Source: an uncultured Thermoguttaceae bacterium (GTDB taxonomy: Bacteria > Planctomycetota > Planctomycetia > Pirellulales > Thermoguttaceae). Taken from it: 64,000 bases of DNA. The notes below the pieces were generated by a model. The model had not been told where the DNA came from. It worked only from the letters and a program-made list of their open reading frames with translations, and did no database searches. The position numbers and the translations under genes were made by a program. The stretch lies in assembly GCA_938084835.1 (NCBI GenBank), contig CALKER010000012.1:62001-126000 (forward strand), written 5' to 3'. Positions 16,761-27,317 of the stretch are shown here, one piece after another (within the stretch, counting starts at the first letter, position 1; every line of letters starts with the position of its first letter).

Positions 16761-18359
16761 CTACGCCCCGGAGTTAAGATCCGCGGATTTTCGTGATTCC
16801 TGCGATTCTGCCCCTTCCCCCTCTTGGTCCACACTGCCGGCTGAGCTGGCCTCCACCGGCTCCGGACGCAGAAGCGGAAAAAGGATCACTTCGCGGATCG
16901 ACTGGCAATTAGTCAACAGCATCACCAAGCGATCGATCCCAATTCCTAATCCACCCGCCGGAGGCATTCCATAGCGCAAAGCTCGAATAAAATCGCGATC
17001 CATGCGTGCCATCGACTCATGTTCCGGCAGCCCCTCCAGCTGTCTGCTGAACAATTCTTCCTGAAGGTCGGGATCGTTAAGCTCCGTGTAAGCATTGGCG
17101 ATTTCCATCCCCTGCACAAAGAGTTCGAATCGCTCGGCAATCATCGGATTGTCGGCTCTCCGCTTGGTGAGCGGACAAATTCCCGCGGGATAGTCCACAA
17201 CAAACACTGGACCGACGAGTTTATCCTGAACAAACTCCTCGAAAAGCTCACTTTTTACCACATCAATGTGTTTGCCTTCTGGGGGAATACCCCGCGCGGC
17301 CGCGCAACACCGAAGCGATTCTTCATTAAAGGGGTCTACGTCTAAGTATTCGGCCAAGAGCTCATGATAGGTGCGTCGCGCAAAAGGCGGAGTGAAGTCG
17401 ATCGTCCCCTGGCCCCATGGGAGATGGAGCGGTTGGCCCGTGGCCGCAATCGCATCCACAATGATCTGTTCCGTCAAATCCATCATGGTGTGATAGTCCC
17501 CGTATGCTTGATAGGCTTCAAGCATGGTGAACTCGGGATTATGTCGGGGACTAATTCCTTCGTTCCTATAGACGCGGCCGAGTTCGTAGACTTTTTCCAA
17601 GCCTCCCACCAAAAGACGCTTCAAATGGAGTTCTAAAGCGATCCTCAGGTAAAGCTCGATTCCTAAGGCATTGTGAAACGTAACGAAAGGTCGAGCCGCC
17701 GCTCCCCCTGCCACTGTGTGGAGGGTGGGACCCTCCACCTCCACGAAGCCTTCCCTAGCCAGGGTGGCCCGCACCGATTCCACAATGCGACTGCGCATCA
17801 GAAATCTTTCCAGCACCCCTTCCGTGTGGATAAGATCAAGATAACGGAGACGTTGACGAAGTTCCGGATCGGTTAGCCCTTTGTGCTTGGCTGGCGGTGG
17901 GGCCAGAGCCTTCGTGAGGATGTAAAGCTTTTCGGCAAAAATGGTCAGTTCGCCAGTTTTTGTGTGCTTTAACTCGCCCTCAACACCAATGATGTCCCCT
18001 AAGTCAAAGCATTCGGCCAAAGCCCAGTGGGCATCACCGACCTGCTGTTTGCCAATAAGGACTTGGATCTTGCCGGTCCAGTCCCAAATGTCCAAAAAAA
18101 CAATTTTTCCGGCCCGCCGTTGAAGCAGGATCCGTCCGGCGGCCCGGACCTTCGGGCCGTGTTCTACGCATTCGACCGGCTGATTGCTGTCGCCGTGCGA
18201 CACACGGACAATCGATGCCTCAAGCTGTCGGATTTGGCCAATAGGCAACCGACCATCGAATCGCCCGCCATACGGATCATGCCCGAGTTCCCGGATTTTC
18301 TCAAGCTTCTGCCGCCGGGCTGCTTCTAGGACCGCTAGACTTGTTCCTTCGCGCGCCAC
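16761..18359 (-). CDS. lysS: lysyl-tRNA synthetase (class II)
   Basis: 532 residues. It has an N-terminal OB-fold anticodon-binding domain (about 60-170) and a class II catalytic domain with motif 2 at VYRNEGISPRHNPEFTMLE and motif 3 at GGLGIGIDRLVMLLTN. The start is a GTG at 18359; an ATG four bases upstream is out of frame. The last ~30 residues after LFPLLRPE are an acidic Ser/Glu-rich tail not seen in E. coli LysS. First gene of an apparent lysS-lolC-lolD unit. A TATAAT lies only 16 bases before the start codon. Confidence 0.95.
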   Translation of the reverse strand: MAREGTSLAVLEAARRQKLEKIRELGHDPYGGRFDGRLPIGQIRQLEASIVRVSHGDSNQPVECVEHGPKVRAAGRILLQRRAGKIVFLDIWDWTGKIQVLIGKQQVGDAHWALAECFDLGDIIGVEGELKHTKTGELTIFAEKLYILTKALAPPPAKHKGLTDPELRQRLRYLDLIHTEGVLERFLMRSRIVESVRATLAREGFVEVEGPTLHTVAGGAAARPFVTFHNALGIELYLRIALELHLKRLLVGGLEKVYELGRVYRNEGISPRHNPEFTMLEAYQAYGDYHTMMDLTEQIIVDAIAATGQPLHLPWGQGTIDFTPPFARRTYHELLAEYLDVDPFNEESLRCCAAARGIPPEGKHIDVVKSELFEEFVQDKLVGPVFVVDYPAGICPLTKRRADNPMIAERFELFVQGMEIANAYTELNDPDLQEELFSRQLEGLPEHESMARMDRDFIRALRYGMPPAGGLGIGIDRLVMLLTNCQSIREVILFPLLRPEPVEASSAGSVDQEGEGAESQESRKSADLNSGA

Positions 18360-18375
18360 GTCATTCTCTACTAAA

Positions 18376-18381
18376 ATTATA
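18376..18381 (-). promoter_or_regulatory. candidate -10 element of lysS
   Basis: TATAAT on the minus strand, 16 bases upstream of the lysS GTG, would give a leader of only about 10 nucleotides. I see no good -35 hexamer at the expected distance. Confidence 0.3.
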
Positions 18382-19643
18382 GGAATTTACCTAGTTCCAG
18401 TTTGGGAATGTGTTTTACAAGATGGGACAATCCAACTACCGGCCCTTTTCCGTTGTGGGTTTAAAGCCGCCATTTCCGTGGGCTAGCACTTTTAGCACTT
18501 TCATAACTGGGCCGAAATTCGGAATGTAGGACATTTAATAATTTCGACGTTTCCCCTAAGAAATTCGAAGATTCCCTTCATCGCCACTAACTCCCCGCGA
18601 GTTGAGGCAAAAGTGCCCAACCCCCCCAAGAAGGGATAACACGCGCCGAACACAGAGCAAATGGCGATGCCGTTGTTCCTCACCTCCGGGTTGCAATTTC
18701 CGACGGATGGAATCATTTCCCCAAACGTGTGAATTATTGCCAATACGCTCTCTAGTTCATGTGAGTGCCATGGTGCTGGCTATCGATCGGAGGGCCGGCT
18801 CCGCGTGCAAATCTGGAAAGGCGTTCAAAACCTACATCGCGCCAAATTTAAAAAAAGTGCTCACTAATTGGGCCAACGGATCTGACTTTAGCGCTGTTCA
18901 GGGAACTGGGTTTTTTGGTATTCCCGTGGTGATAGCCTGCAACGATAACGACGAAATTTCAAAGCATCTTCATTTAATTCCACTCCCGCAACCAATCGAA
19001 CTTTATCGAGAATCAAAGTTTAGTGACAATTAAACTGATTATTGTTAAGTGTTAAAGTACTCTGCCCATCGGAATCTAAAAAACTTTGCGACAAATTGCG
19101 GATCAGGAAAAGAACTCTCAGGCGTTTGATCATCCAGATCTTAGACTTTTCGCCAATTTCCCAAACTCTTAAAAACAGTAACCTTCTCAAAACATCCTTA
19201 CCGGTTGGAGCTGGGGCTTGAGTTGGTTGAAACCGCCCCACGAGCAAAAACCCGACGGTATAGTTCCACCCATAAGAGGTGTTTTCGTTTGCTAAACCTG
19301 CCGCCCGACAATCCAGTGCCGATTGTGTTTGATGGCTCGCGGTACGTCAATCCGGGTTTCCCACCCTCAATGCCTTCGCGTTGTTGCCACCTTACACAAA
19401 AGGCGGGACCTGAGAACAGGCCCGAAAGTAAAGTTGCGGAGCCGAGGCCGACCTCATTTAGGTTTTGCCCGGGAATGAGAGAATTCATCTCAATTGTCGG
19501 GCTCGCCGATTCTGGTGGGCAATGAGGGGTTGGCGATCAAAAGCGGTGGGCTGCGACCAGGGAGCGATCTCGAAAAGGATTGACCGCTTACTCATAACCG
19601 CACAAACTACTGCGCGATGTCCCACAATTTTTAGAAGACGGCA
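18382..19643. other. 1.26 kb without a supported gene
   Basis: Only small frames with no start signal or family resemblance occur here, and both strands are broken by stops. CCCCCCAAGAAGGG near 18622-18635 weakly resembles the repeat unit found at 2026-2235, but I cannot show a periodic block. Confidence 0.5.
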
Positions 19644-21392
19644 TTATCGCAAGGGGACGAGTAGGACATCATCGAACCAGGCAATATCATCGGAGTCTTT
19701 TTGCCCCTGAGCCAACAGGAGGACCAATAATTTGCCGACTCCCTCCGGCACTTGCACCGCAGTAAACAGTTCCTGCCAGTCGGATTGGTCTACCGGGCTA
19801 GGGAACGCAAGTACATCGAGGTCTTCCCTAGTCCACCGCCCGTCGGGTGTCTGCCAACGCACTCGGAGATAAACCTTCCCCCGCCCGAGGCTACGGCCGC
19901 GAGCGCCCACCACGTAACGCTCGCGCGGCTGAACAGGGATGGCCTGTAAAAGACAACCGTGGGAGACTCCGGCCAGTTTGGCCGAGCCCGGACCGCCCGC
20001 CCCGACCTCTCGATCCCACGAAAAAGACCCCTTAGAGCCTTCAGCCTGCCAAGCGGACCAACCAAGCGGCGGTTGACCATCTCGCCAAACTAACTGTCGA
20101 CCTTCCAAGCTGAACTTTTCGGCTGAGAAATCCCCATTTTGCAACAGATTAGGAACCGACCCAGCAGATTCCATCCTGTTTAATTCCTCCCTCCCAAAAC
20201 CAATCGGGTCCCGGGCAAATGCCAAGGCTGCATCACACCCCGGCAAAGCATCCGGCCAAAAGTCCGCAGATCGGCGTGAACTAGGAGAAGGCCACCAGCG
20301 GAACTTTTCTCCATATATCCACACGTATTCGTCGGCTATTTCCACGGCGTCCCACACGTTGGCACGCAATCGATCAACACGACTTCCATTTAAAGGCTCG
20401 ATATACCAGGGCGAACTCGGCGGATTCCAGTATGCATCCAAATAGATGCCGAAGCCGACCTGGACCTGGGCTCGATACTTAGGCCGATTCTCCGGCGAAA
20501 CGAGCTCCTGACAACGGCCTTTGATGGCCACAGCCGCTTCCAGAAATTGCTGACGGTTCTTGTAGAGGTAAGCCGATTCGCACCCGTCAACAAACATTAG
20601 GCTCGGAGGAGCTTCATCCAACCAACCGTCCAAAAAAGCCGGGAGGAGTCCATACCCACTCTCTAACAAAGCTTGCGAGGCATGGGCCCCTCCCGCAATG
20701 TGCATGTGGACGCTAAGCAAAAAATAGCAAAAGAGGGTCATCTCCGGATATTCTTCAGCGACCGCCCGCATGACCTCCCGGCCACGGCGTCGCGCCTGTG
20801 CCCTATACTGTTCGAATGTGAACTTATCGGCGTTTGGCTGTTGCGAATACTGAAACTGCGCGTAGGGAGGCGTGTACGGCTCCGGGTCAAAGAGCAATCC
20901 TCGACAGCCGGCCAGTTTGGCTACCCGTGCCGCTATCCGCCAGTGGTCCACAATCGCCTCCCAACCGGCATCGTCGAACCAATCCACATTCCCCGGATTG
21001 GCCCCGATAATAATAAAGTTGTCCCTTAACCGCTCTGGTCGGCAGCCCTGGAGTTCTTCGATCGCCTGGGAGAACCACTCGGCTTTCCACGGCTCCGAGT
21101 GAAAGACCGATCTCATCCGGCAAGGTTGACCGTCGTCCCGCCGACCTACCAGGTCCAGGACGGCACCATCAAAAGGCCAGCGTTCCACCTGTGAATAAAA
21201 CTGGCGGAAGGATTGTGCGTCCGGGTGATCCCAACCGGTGGTGATTAGTTTTTTCGGGCGGTGCCACCCAGAATCGTTCGGGTGGTTCTCGGCTCCGTAA
21301 AGCAAGGGGAAAGTCCTTACCACCATAAGCCCCCACAGCACGAACAAGGAGCCCGGCATTCGCCACCAAAGTGGTCTTGACAGGCTTTTCAT
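19644..21392 (-). CDS. secreted TIM-barrel glycoside hydrolase-like protein with C-terminal carbohydrate-binding module
   Basis: 582 residues. A signal peptide is present (MKSLSRPLWWRMPGSLF then a hydrophobic run to about residue 35). The barrel-like part (about 50-410) has KLITTGWDHPDA, PFDGAVLDLVGR, CRGLLFDPEPY, TLFCYFLLSVHMH, LMFVDGCESAY and EYVWIYGEKFRWW, with acidic residues where strands should end. Residues about 430-582 form a jelly-roll domain (NLLQNGDFSAEKF, then WQELFTAVQVPEGVGKLLVLLLA, ending DDIAWFDDVLLVPLR) typical of CBM4/9-like modules. The start at 21392 has GGGGAT 8 bases upstream and gives a cleaner signal peptide than the ATG 15 bases earlier. No enzyme family assigned. 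Confidence 0.5.
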   Translation of the reverse strand: MKSLSRPLWWRMPGSLFVLWGLMVVRTFPLLYGAENHPNDSGWHRPKKLITTGWDHPDAQSFRQFYSQVERWPFDGAVLDLVGRRDDGQPCRMRSVFHSEPWKAEWFSQAIEELQGCRPERLRDNFIIIGANPGNVDWFDDAGWEAIVDHWRIAARVAKLAGCRGLLFDPEPYTPPYAQFQYSQQPNADKFTFEQYRAQARRRGREVMRAVAEEYPEMTLFCYFLLSVHMHIAGGAHASQALLESGYGLLPAFLDGWLDEAPPSLMFVDGCESAYLYKNRQQFLEAAVAIKGRCQELVSPENRPKYRAQVQVGFGIYLDAYWNPPSSPWYIEPLNGSRVDRLRANVWDAVEIADEYVWIYGEKFRWWPSPSSRRSADFWPDALPGCDAALAFARDPIGFGREELNRMESAGSVPNLLQNGDFSAEKFSLEGRQLVWRDGQPPLGWSAWQAEGSKGSFSWDREVGAGGPGSAKLAGVSHGCLLQAIPVQPRERYVVGARGRSLGRGKVYLRVRWQTPDGRWTREDLDVLAFPSPVDQSDWQELFTAVQVPEGVGKLLVLLLAQGQKDSDDIAWFDDVLLVPLR

Positions 21393-21407
21393 CGGGACAA
21401 TCCCCAT

Positions 21408-21827
21408 TCAACCTGAGGACTTCAGAAGTGTAAGAAATAGTTGCAATCCGCTGGAATGTTCTTTCCTCGAGTTTGTGCTTTTTTCGGCCCGAGGGGTCAG
21501 CGAAGCACCAGATAGCGGTTTTTAGGCGGGACCGATTATATCGCGGGAGCACCGTGAACCCAAAAAGGGCCTTGTGTCGCGGCATCACCTTAACTTCAAT
21601 TTGCCGTTTGGGGAGTTAATCGCCGATAGCGCGGAACCCGAAATACGGATGAAGCCCCAAACCCGCCATGGACATACGGATTCCTGAGGCCAACCCTCTG
21701 AGGAGCCATGCAAAGTAGGGAAAAGGGATCCAAATATTTAACACTTAGGACGCTTTGGAGAAGGTTTCAGGTATTTCTTTTGCTTATTTCAAATAGTTCA
21801 GATTTCTCTACTGCTAATCTTTCAAAG
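21408..21827. other. intergenic region
   Basis: Between the secreted barrel gene and the initiator tRNA, both on the minus strand. I see no gene or structured element here. Confidence 0.5.
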
Positions 21828-21901
<74 letters not shown>

Positions 21902-22597
21902 ATCATGGAAGCAGGCATTTGCCGACGATAGCATTATATTCTTCGATATTTGCCCCATCAAGGTTCAACGAATTTCTTAGCCACTGGCCAAGTGGAATTC
22001 CATGTCGGCTTACAACCTCCGCCCTCAGGGTCGGGAGGCTCCAGTAAAATCCGGTCACGACCTCGGTGTTCGCGAGCGGAAAATCTTTTGCCACATTTAC
22101 GATTCGGCGCCGTTTCTCCAATTTCAAAGATTCCGCGTCCGTCAGGCTCTTTCGCTCTCACGGCCGTGGCGAGCTTCGTGTGGAAGCTGGCCTCAGCCCT
22201 GACCCGAGAAAAAAGCCTCCAAGTCAGGCCTTTCCCTTAACAAAGCTCGAAATATCACCTCTTCAGTAATATTTTGATAGGACTGCACGTGCAATCGAGT
22301 TTCCACCACAACTCCAACCGAGTGTGCAAGTTTGTATTCGGTGGGTATCATGTAAATCTATAGTGGGGTTTAACTTCGCCGGTGCTTGGGGAATCCTCGG
22401 GAACGCGTTACCATATGCCCGCAGGCAGTGCCTTGAAAACCAACCGATCATGTGAGCTGCTCCGGGTGCCAAGCTGCCCCGAGCCAAGTTTCCGTGATGG
22501 CGGGAAAACTGGTTTTTTGTTCTTGCGTTGATCACGGCTCCTTTTGTGATTCTTTGGGTCACAAGGCGGGACGCTTTCTAGGCACAGGAGAAAGTGC
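21902..22597. other. intergenic region upstream of the GH88 gene
   Basis: This holds the promoters of the initiator tRNA (minus) and the GH88 gene (plus). Short frames on both strands look non-coding and I call no regulatory site. Confidence 0.5.
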
Positions 22598-23719
22598 ATG
22601 CTTTCCGGTGACAAGATCGAGGAAGTGTTGGGTTTTGCGGAAAAGCAAGTTCGTCACTTGGTGGAAACTTATCCCAATTTTTTCCCTATCTATACCGTCA
22701 ACGGAAAGTGGTATCACAGTGGGGAGCTGTGGACGGATTGGACTGGTGGCTTCTTAGCAGGGATGATGTGGCAGTTTTTTCGTCGCACCGGATCGCCTTA
22801 CTGGTTTGAGAAAGCGACGCATTATTCCCGACTCTTGGAGCATCGCAAACACGATCGCAATGTTCACGACTTGGGATTCATTTTTCTCAACAGTTATCTT
22901 CCGTGGTACGAGCTCACGCGGGATTCATCGCTACAGGAGGTCATCATCACTGCAGGTCGGACTTTGGCCCTACGTTATCAGCCTAAAGGAGGGTATCTGT
23001 GTTCATTTCTTGGGCCGCAAAGCCTGTTCATTGACATTATGATGAACGTACCGATTATCTTTTATGCGGCGATTCACACTGGGGATCACAATTTAATGGA
23101 AATTGCTGTCAATCATTGCCGCACGACACGAACCTATCTGGTTCGGGCTGACGGCTCGACGGCGCACGAAGGGCTTTTCGATGTGGAAACGGGCGCTTTT
23201 CTCGGGCAAAGCACTCATCAGGGGTTAAGTCCCGAAAGTTGCTGGGCGCGGGGATTGGCGTGGTCGCTTTACGGCTTTAGTAAGGTCTACGCGCTTACAG
23301 GTGACCCCGAGTTCCTAGAAGTTGCCGAACGCAATGCTCAGTATTGGATCCTCCATTTGCCCGAGGATAAAGTTCCGTACTGGGACTTTTGTGCCGACCT
23401 TTCCCAGCCTCCTCCATGGGGAGCCCAAAAGGAGAGTTCCTCAGCAGCGATAGCAGCAAGCGGGCTTTTGGATCTCGCGCGGCAAACTGCAGTTCCAGAG
23501 CGGGCCATCGCTTATCGAAGCACCGCACTAGCGATGCTGGAGGCGTTGTGCGACTCCGAATACCTTGCCATCCACACCCCCGGTTGGGAGGGAATTTTAA
23601 AGCATGCCGTTTACCATACACGGAAAAACTTAGGTGTGGATGAATCGGTAATGTGGGGCGATTTCTTTTTCGTGGAGGCACTCACGAAACTTGCACTGGA
23701 AGGAAGCTCGCGCTCATAG
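22598..23719 (+). CDS. GH88 unsaturated glucuronyl hydrolase
   Basis: 373 residues, the usual GH88 length, an (alpha/alpha)6-barrel. The family removes the 4,5-unsaturated uronic acid left at the non-reducing end by polysaccharide lyases, by hydration of the double bond. The two conserved aspartates appear as D91 in NVHDLGFIF and D146 in SLFIDIMMN (equivalents of D88 and D149 in the Bacillus enzyme). Further landmarks are GLSPESCWARGLAWSLYG and DFFFVEALTKL at the end. No signal peptide, so it acts in the cytoplasm. AGGAGA lies 7 bases before the ATG. The next gene is a lyase-like protein, which fits the pathway. Confidence 0.88.
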   Translation: MLSGDKIEEVLGFAEKQVRHLVETYPNFFPIYTVNGKWYHSGELWTDWTGGFLAGMMWQFFRRTGSPYWFEKATHYSRLLEHRKHDRNVHDLGFIFLNSYLPWYELTRDSSLQEVIITAGRTLALRYQPKGGYLCSFLGPQSLFIDIMMNVPIIFYAAIHTGDHNLMEIAVNHCRTTRTYLVRADGSTAHEGLFDVETGAFLGQSTHQGLSPESCWARGLAWSLYGFSKVYALTGDPEFLEVAERNAQYWILHLPEDKVPYWDFCADLSQPPPWGAQKESSSAAIAASGLLDLARQTAVPERAIAYRSTALAMLEALCDSEYLAIHTPGWEGILKHAVYHTRKNLGVDESVMWGDFFFVEALTKLALEGSSRS

Positions 23720-23735
23720 TGCGAAAAAGGTTCTT

Positions 23736-23753
23736 GTGGTTGGCAGCAACCAC
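23736..23753 (+). terminator. hairpin after the GH88 gene
   Basis: A perfect 7-bp stem (GTGGTTG/CAACCAC) with a 4-base loop begins 17 bases after the stop codon. No T-tract follows, so it may act as an mRNA 3'-end hairpin rather than a classical terminator. Confidence 0.35.
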
Positions 23754-24002
23754 CCTCACCGTTTAAGTTCGTTGTGCGTACCGGCCCAGGGTTGCAGACT
23801 GAGTCAACCGGCAGGAAGGTCCTCGACAAATTCGTTAAGCCTTGAACATCTGTAGACAAATTCTTGAGCAAACTACGTGCACGGGCGATCATCGACGGGG
23901 AATAGGAATCGCCCGCAATCAGTCGCATCTCGTAAAAAACTGTTGATCCGTTTTCCCCTGGCTAAGCCCCAGGAGGGTTAGAAACGATACGGTAGGGGTG
24001 CC

Positions 24003-26003
24003 ATGGAGGTCTGCTCACCTGTGGTACCGAGGTCTGCTAACGTAATGAGCTCCAATACCTTAATGTGGATCGAAAGCATGAATCCGCGCGTTTTGCCATT
24101 TCTCGTCGCGATGCTCACTCTGGGCCCCTTGGCAGTAGATGTCCCAGCGCTGCCTGCGGAAGAAGCTGCCCTTTGGCCAGAGGAATTTCCCCTTCCGTAC
24201 GATGTTTCAGCCTACGAACTTGCTCCATTCTGGCGTGCCGGTTCTCGAGTGTGGAATAAACAGGATTTGACGTCGGAGCTCAGACGCCGAGCTCAATGGC
24301 AGAAAGGACGGAAGGAACTCCATGTTTACTACTATCGCATTGGTTATACGCTGGCCTTCCCGCTTCCATTGGGCACTCGCCCCGATGCTAATTGCTTTCC
24401 TTTGGGAATCCGCGAAATCACCTATCCTTGGTTCACCTGGCTCAGTTGGGAGATCGACGAACGATGGCGAACGCTCCTTGCTGCATGGGAAGTCCTCGGC
24501 GACCAAGAGGCGGCGTCCATCCTAAAAGGAGAATTGGAGGGACTTGCTTGGGAAAACTTTAGGGGCGACGGCAATCAGGTTGGGCTGCCCACTGGGCATT
24601 TCGCGGGAGCCCTTGCTGTGGCTTTGGCTCGACCCGAAAGGTGGCACCGGTCGGAGCTCACGCACTTGGAGGATACAGCACGGAACCTTTTAGAGAACGA
24701 CCTTAGTCCTTGGTTTGAAAAGACCTGGGCCAACGATAAGCCGATAACCTCGCCTCGGCTCCACAATTATGTGCTTATCCTCTTTCGTGGCGCCCAGCTG
24801 GCCCGCGTTATGAAGCATCCGTTGCAAGATCGACTGGAAGCCCGGGCAGAAGACGTGTTTCGCGCTTGGTGCTCAGCACGAACGTCTCCGGTGTTTCATT
24901 CGGAGGGAACTGCCTACGACGGTTATCTTCTGGATGCAGTCACAGAGTGGTTGGCAGCCTTGCCGGTGCCAAAACGAGGGGAGCTGCTGAATTTAGGTCG
25001 TCAACCCCTTGTTGACTTCTGCCGGCAAGCTATGGCTCTGACTCTTCCAGGGCGTGTCGATCTTCAAGCTCCCCTCGGCGATGTCGAACCGGAGATGACT
25101 TTTTGGGCCACCGTGCTTGCACGGGTGGGTCGATGGTTCGAGTTAAACGAGGTGGCGTGGCTTTTACAACGGTTTCCACCCTCGCGGCTGCGAACACCGG
25201 CCCTCGTCGAGCTTATTGACTGGGAATTGCTCTTTCGGCATGACCTTCCTTCCCCTAAGGAGGGGGTAGAAGAGCAGCTGGCTTCGGTAACCCTTCGCAC
25301 CGGATATGAGCCAGAGGACATCTTGGTAGCGATCAGTCTGCCCCGGTGCCAAATGGGGCATTTGCACGCGGATGCCGGTCATGTCGTGATCGGCTGGCAC
25401 GGACGATTCTGGCTCACAGATCCAGGCTATCAACAGTACAGGCCGGGCGAAGAGCGGGTCTACACCGTTGGTCCCACGTCACACAATTTGCCTGTTATCG
25501 CCGGAACCGCACCCAGCAGGCGAGGGGGAAACCTCTTAAGTCTCTCCGCTGAAAACGGAACTGCTCAGGCCACTGTCGACATAACGCCAGCTTATACAGG
25601 GCTGACACAAGATCAAAAGGTGTTGCGACAAGTTGTGCTCCAAGTTGACAAAGACAGTACACGAGTAATTGTGCGAGATAATTTTTATGGTTTTCAAGCA
25701 GGCACTCCCGTTGTCTATCATTGGCTTGGGGGTGCGCATTTAGCGTGGGCCTTCCAAGCGGGAAAGGGACGACTCAGCGACGGCCGCCGGTCTATGTGGA
25801 TCGGTTGCTCCGGTGGGCCGATCGAAGCTCGGTGGCTTGACCGGCATCCGGGGAGCCGCGGACCGCTCACTCTAGTTGCCCCAATTGCGTTAGATATCCC
25901 AAGCGGCAAGATCGAATGGTCCTTCGTGCTCGTGCCTTCTCCGGAATGGTTTGCCCCCAACATGATCCGACGGCAGGCCGAACTCGGATCAGCAAGCGAT
26001 TGA
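24003..26003 (+). CDS. exported heparinase II/III-family polysaccharide lyase-like protein
   Basis: 666 residues. An N-terminal hydrophobic segment (MNPRVLPFLVAMLTLGPLAV, residues 26-45, ending in small residues) looks like a signal peptide, so the true start may be the ATG at 24078. The middle is an alpha-helical toroid (about 90-400). The C-terminal beta-sandwich (about 415-660) starts with the heparinase II/III hallmark around CQMGHLHADAGHVVIGWHG then FWLTDPGYQQY. Lyases of this kind cleave uronate-containing polysaccharides by beta-elimination and release unsaturated ends. The upstream GH88 would process those. Possible substrates are heparin-like, alginate-like or other uronans; the sequence does not decide. 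Confidence 0.75.
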   Translation: MEVCSPVVPRSANVMSSNTLMWIESMNPRVLPFLVAMLTLGPLAVDVPALPAEEAALWPEEFPLPYDVSAYELAPFWRAGSRVWNKQDLTSELRRRAQWQKGRKELHVYYYRIGYTLAFPLPLGTRPDANCFPLGIREITYPWFTWLSWEIDERWRTLLAAWEVLGDQEAASILKGELEGLAWENFRGDGNQVGLPTGHFAGALAVALARPERWHRSELTHLEDTARNLLENDLSPWFEKTWANDKPITSPRLHNYVLILFRGAQLARVMKHPLQDRLEARAEDVFRAWCSARTSPVFHSEGTAYDGYLLDAVTEWLAALPVPKRGELLNLGRQPLVDFCRQAMALTLPGRVDLQAPLGDVEPEMTFWATVLARVGRWFELNEVAWLLQRFPPSRLRTPALVELIDWELLFRHDLPSPKEGVEEQLASVTLRTGYEPEDILVAISLPRCQMGHLHADAGHVVIGWHGRFWLTDPGYQQYRPGEERVYTVGPTSHNLPVIAGTAPSRRGGNLLSLSAENGTAQATVDITPAYTGLTQDQKVLRQVVLQVDKDSTRVIVRDNFYGFQAGTPVVYHWLGGAHLAWAFQAGKGRLSDGRRSMWIGCSGGPIEARWLDRHPGSRGPLTLVAPIALDIPSGKIEWSFVLVPSPEWFAPNMIRRQAELGSASD

Positions 26004-27071
26004 TCGAAGCGCGTGTCGCGACGAACCTTCAGCTGAGCAGTTGGGATCGCCCAGAGTTCAGGGACCCCCAAAACGCGGAACACGTGTCCGGGATTCTTCT
26101 CTAGGAAGCGGAAATTTTTTCGAAGGTTGGCTGGGGATCGCACGTCGCTTCCAAGTTTGTCCCAATTACGGCATCTCCACTCTTTCTTGGTCTTCAATGC
26201 TGATGATTCTTCCTCAACGCTGAATAATCCAAACACCCCCAGAGTGCCTTTGCCCTCCCCCGAGGCCCACTTTCTTGCTTCCGCGGGAAGAGACCCTCGG
26301 TGCAAACACTTTCTCCCGGCACGGATCTGCGTTTCCGCGATGCTTTGTCCCACCATTTGGCCGGTGAGGCATCTCCATCTAGCGACGTGCCGCTCTTACC
26401 AACAGACCGGAACGGTCGGCGGAAAGGGTTAGTCTTCCTTCGTGAGCGCGTTTTAAGCCTAGAAAGGTGCCTAACTACCTTCTCCACAGTTTTTCCGTTA
26501 GCACACCTTTGATTGGGGCATTCCGTCAGTTGGCCCACCACCGGGATGGCACTTTAACGCTTATCCCATCCCCTGCCGGGGTGTGGAAGGGCTTCCATCA
26601 ATCAAGGCCTCCTCGTTAAGGTCGGGCAGGGCACCGAAGATTGGATTCGATCAAACCGTTCTCCTCTGTGAAGAAAGGATGATGAGCTTGTTCCTGGTGA
26701 ACGGAGGCTCTTAGTCAAATCGTGCAGACAAAATATCGAGTGTGGAAAAACCAACCGTCGATTACCGCTGAGTGCTTCGATCGGTCTTGACGAACGTTGA
26801 GGGGGACGGCGGTGAAATGAGAATCCGGCGTGTTTCATCTTTAAATGGAGGCTTGGGGAGCTTGAGACAAACCCCACCGGCCATACGAGGACCCCTCCGA
26901 CCCGAATGATCGGCAAAAACTGTATTTTGATCAAGTTTCTTAATCTTTGCGAGCTTGCGCTCGAGGGCACAGGTGTGCAGTCTAAACTGTAAACCTGGCA
27001 GGTAGCATACGGCAGGCGAGACTAAATCGAATTTAGGAGTAATTCCGCGAAGTCAGGGTCCTTGAATCTTA

Positions 27072-27160
27072 CTGGTAGCTCCTGTTGGTTGGGTGAAAAG
27101 CCCCGTCAGTCGCCTCGGCCGTAAGTAGATGAGACAGGCTCCTTGCGGTCGGGCGGGAAC
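27072..27160 (+). repeat. two degenerate repeat units 60 bp apart
   Basis: Units beginning at GGCTCCT-like cores (27078 and 27138) share the pattern GCTCCT, then GGT, GGG and a purine-rich end, 60 bases apart. A weaker copy (GGTAGC, 27001) lies further upstream. The match is modest; spacing is what links it to the block at 2026-2235. Confidence 0.3.
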
Positions 27161-27317
27161 TGAGCCATACTTTTTGGTTTTTTGATGGGCTTTACTTCCG
27201 GCGGTGAAAGGAGCCGAGGCGCGCGACGATGCGGTTTCGGAATTTCCGGGCTCCCCACCTCAAGGTGGTTTGAAGGTTTGCGTGAGCAATTTTTACGCTT
27301 ATTTCTTCCGAATAAAT

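Noticed and set aside
18600-18760. Possible further 61-bp repeat block
   Set aside because: One hairpin unit (18622-18640) resembles the repeat, but neighbouring units do not hold register well enough.
25718-26356. 212-codon minus-strand frame
   Set aside because: It overlaps the lyase gene antisense, has no ribosome binding site and resembles no protein family.
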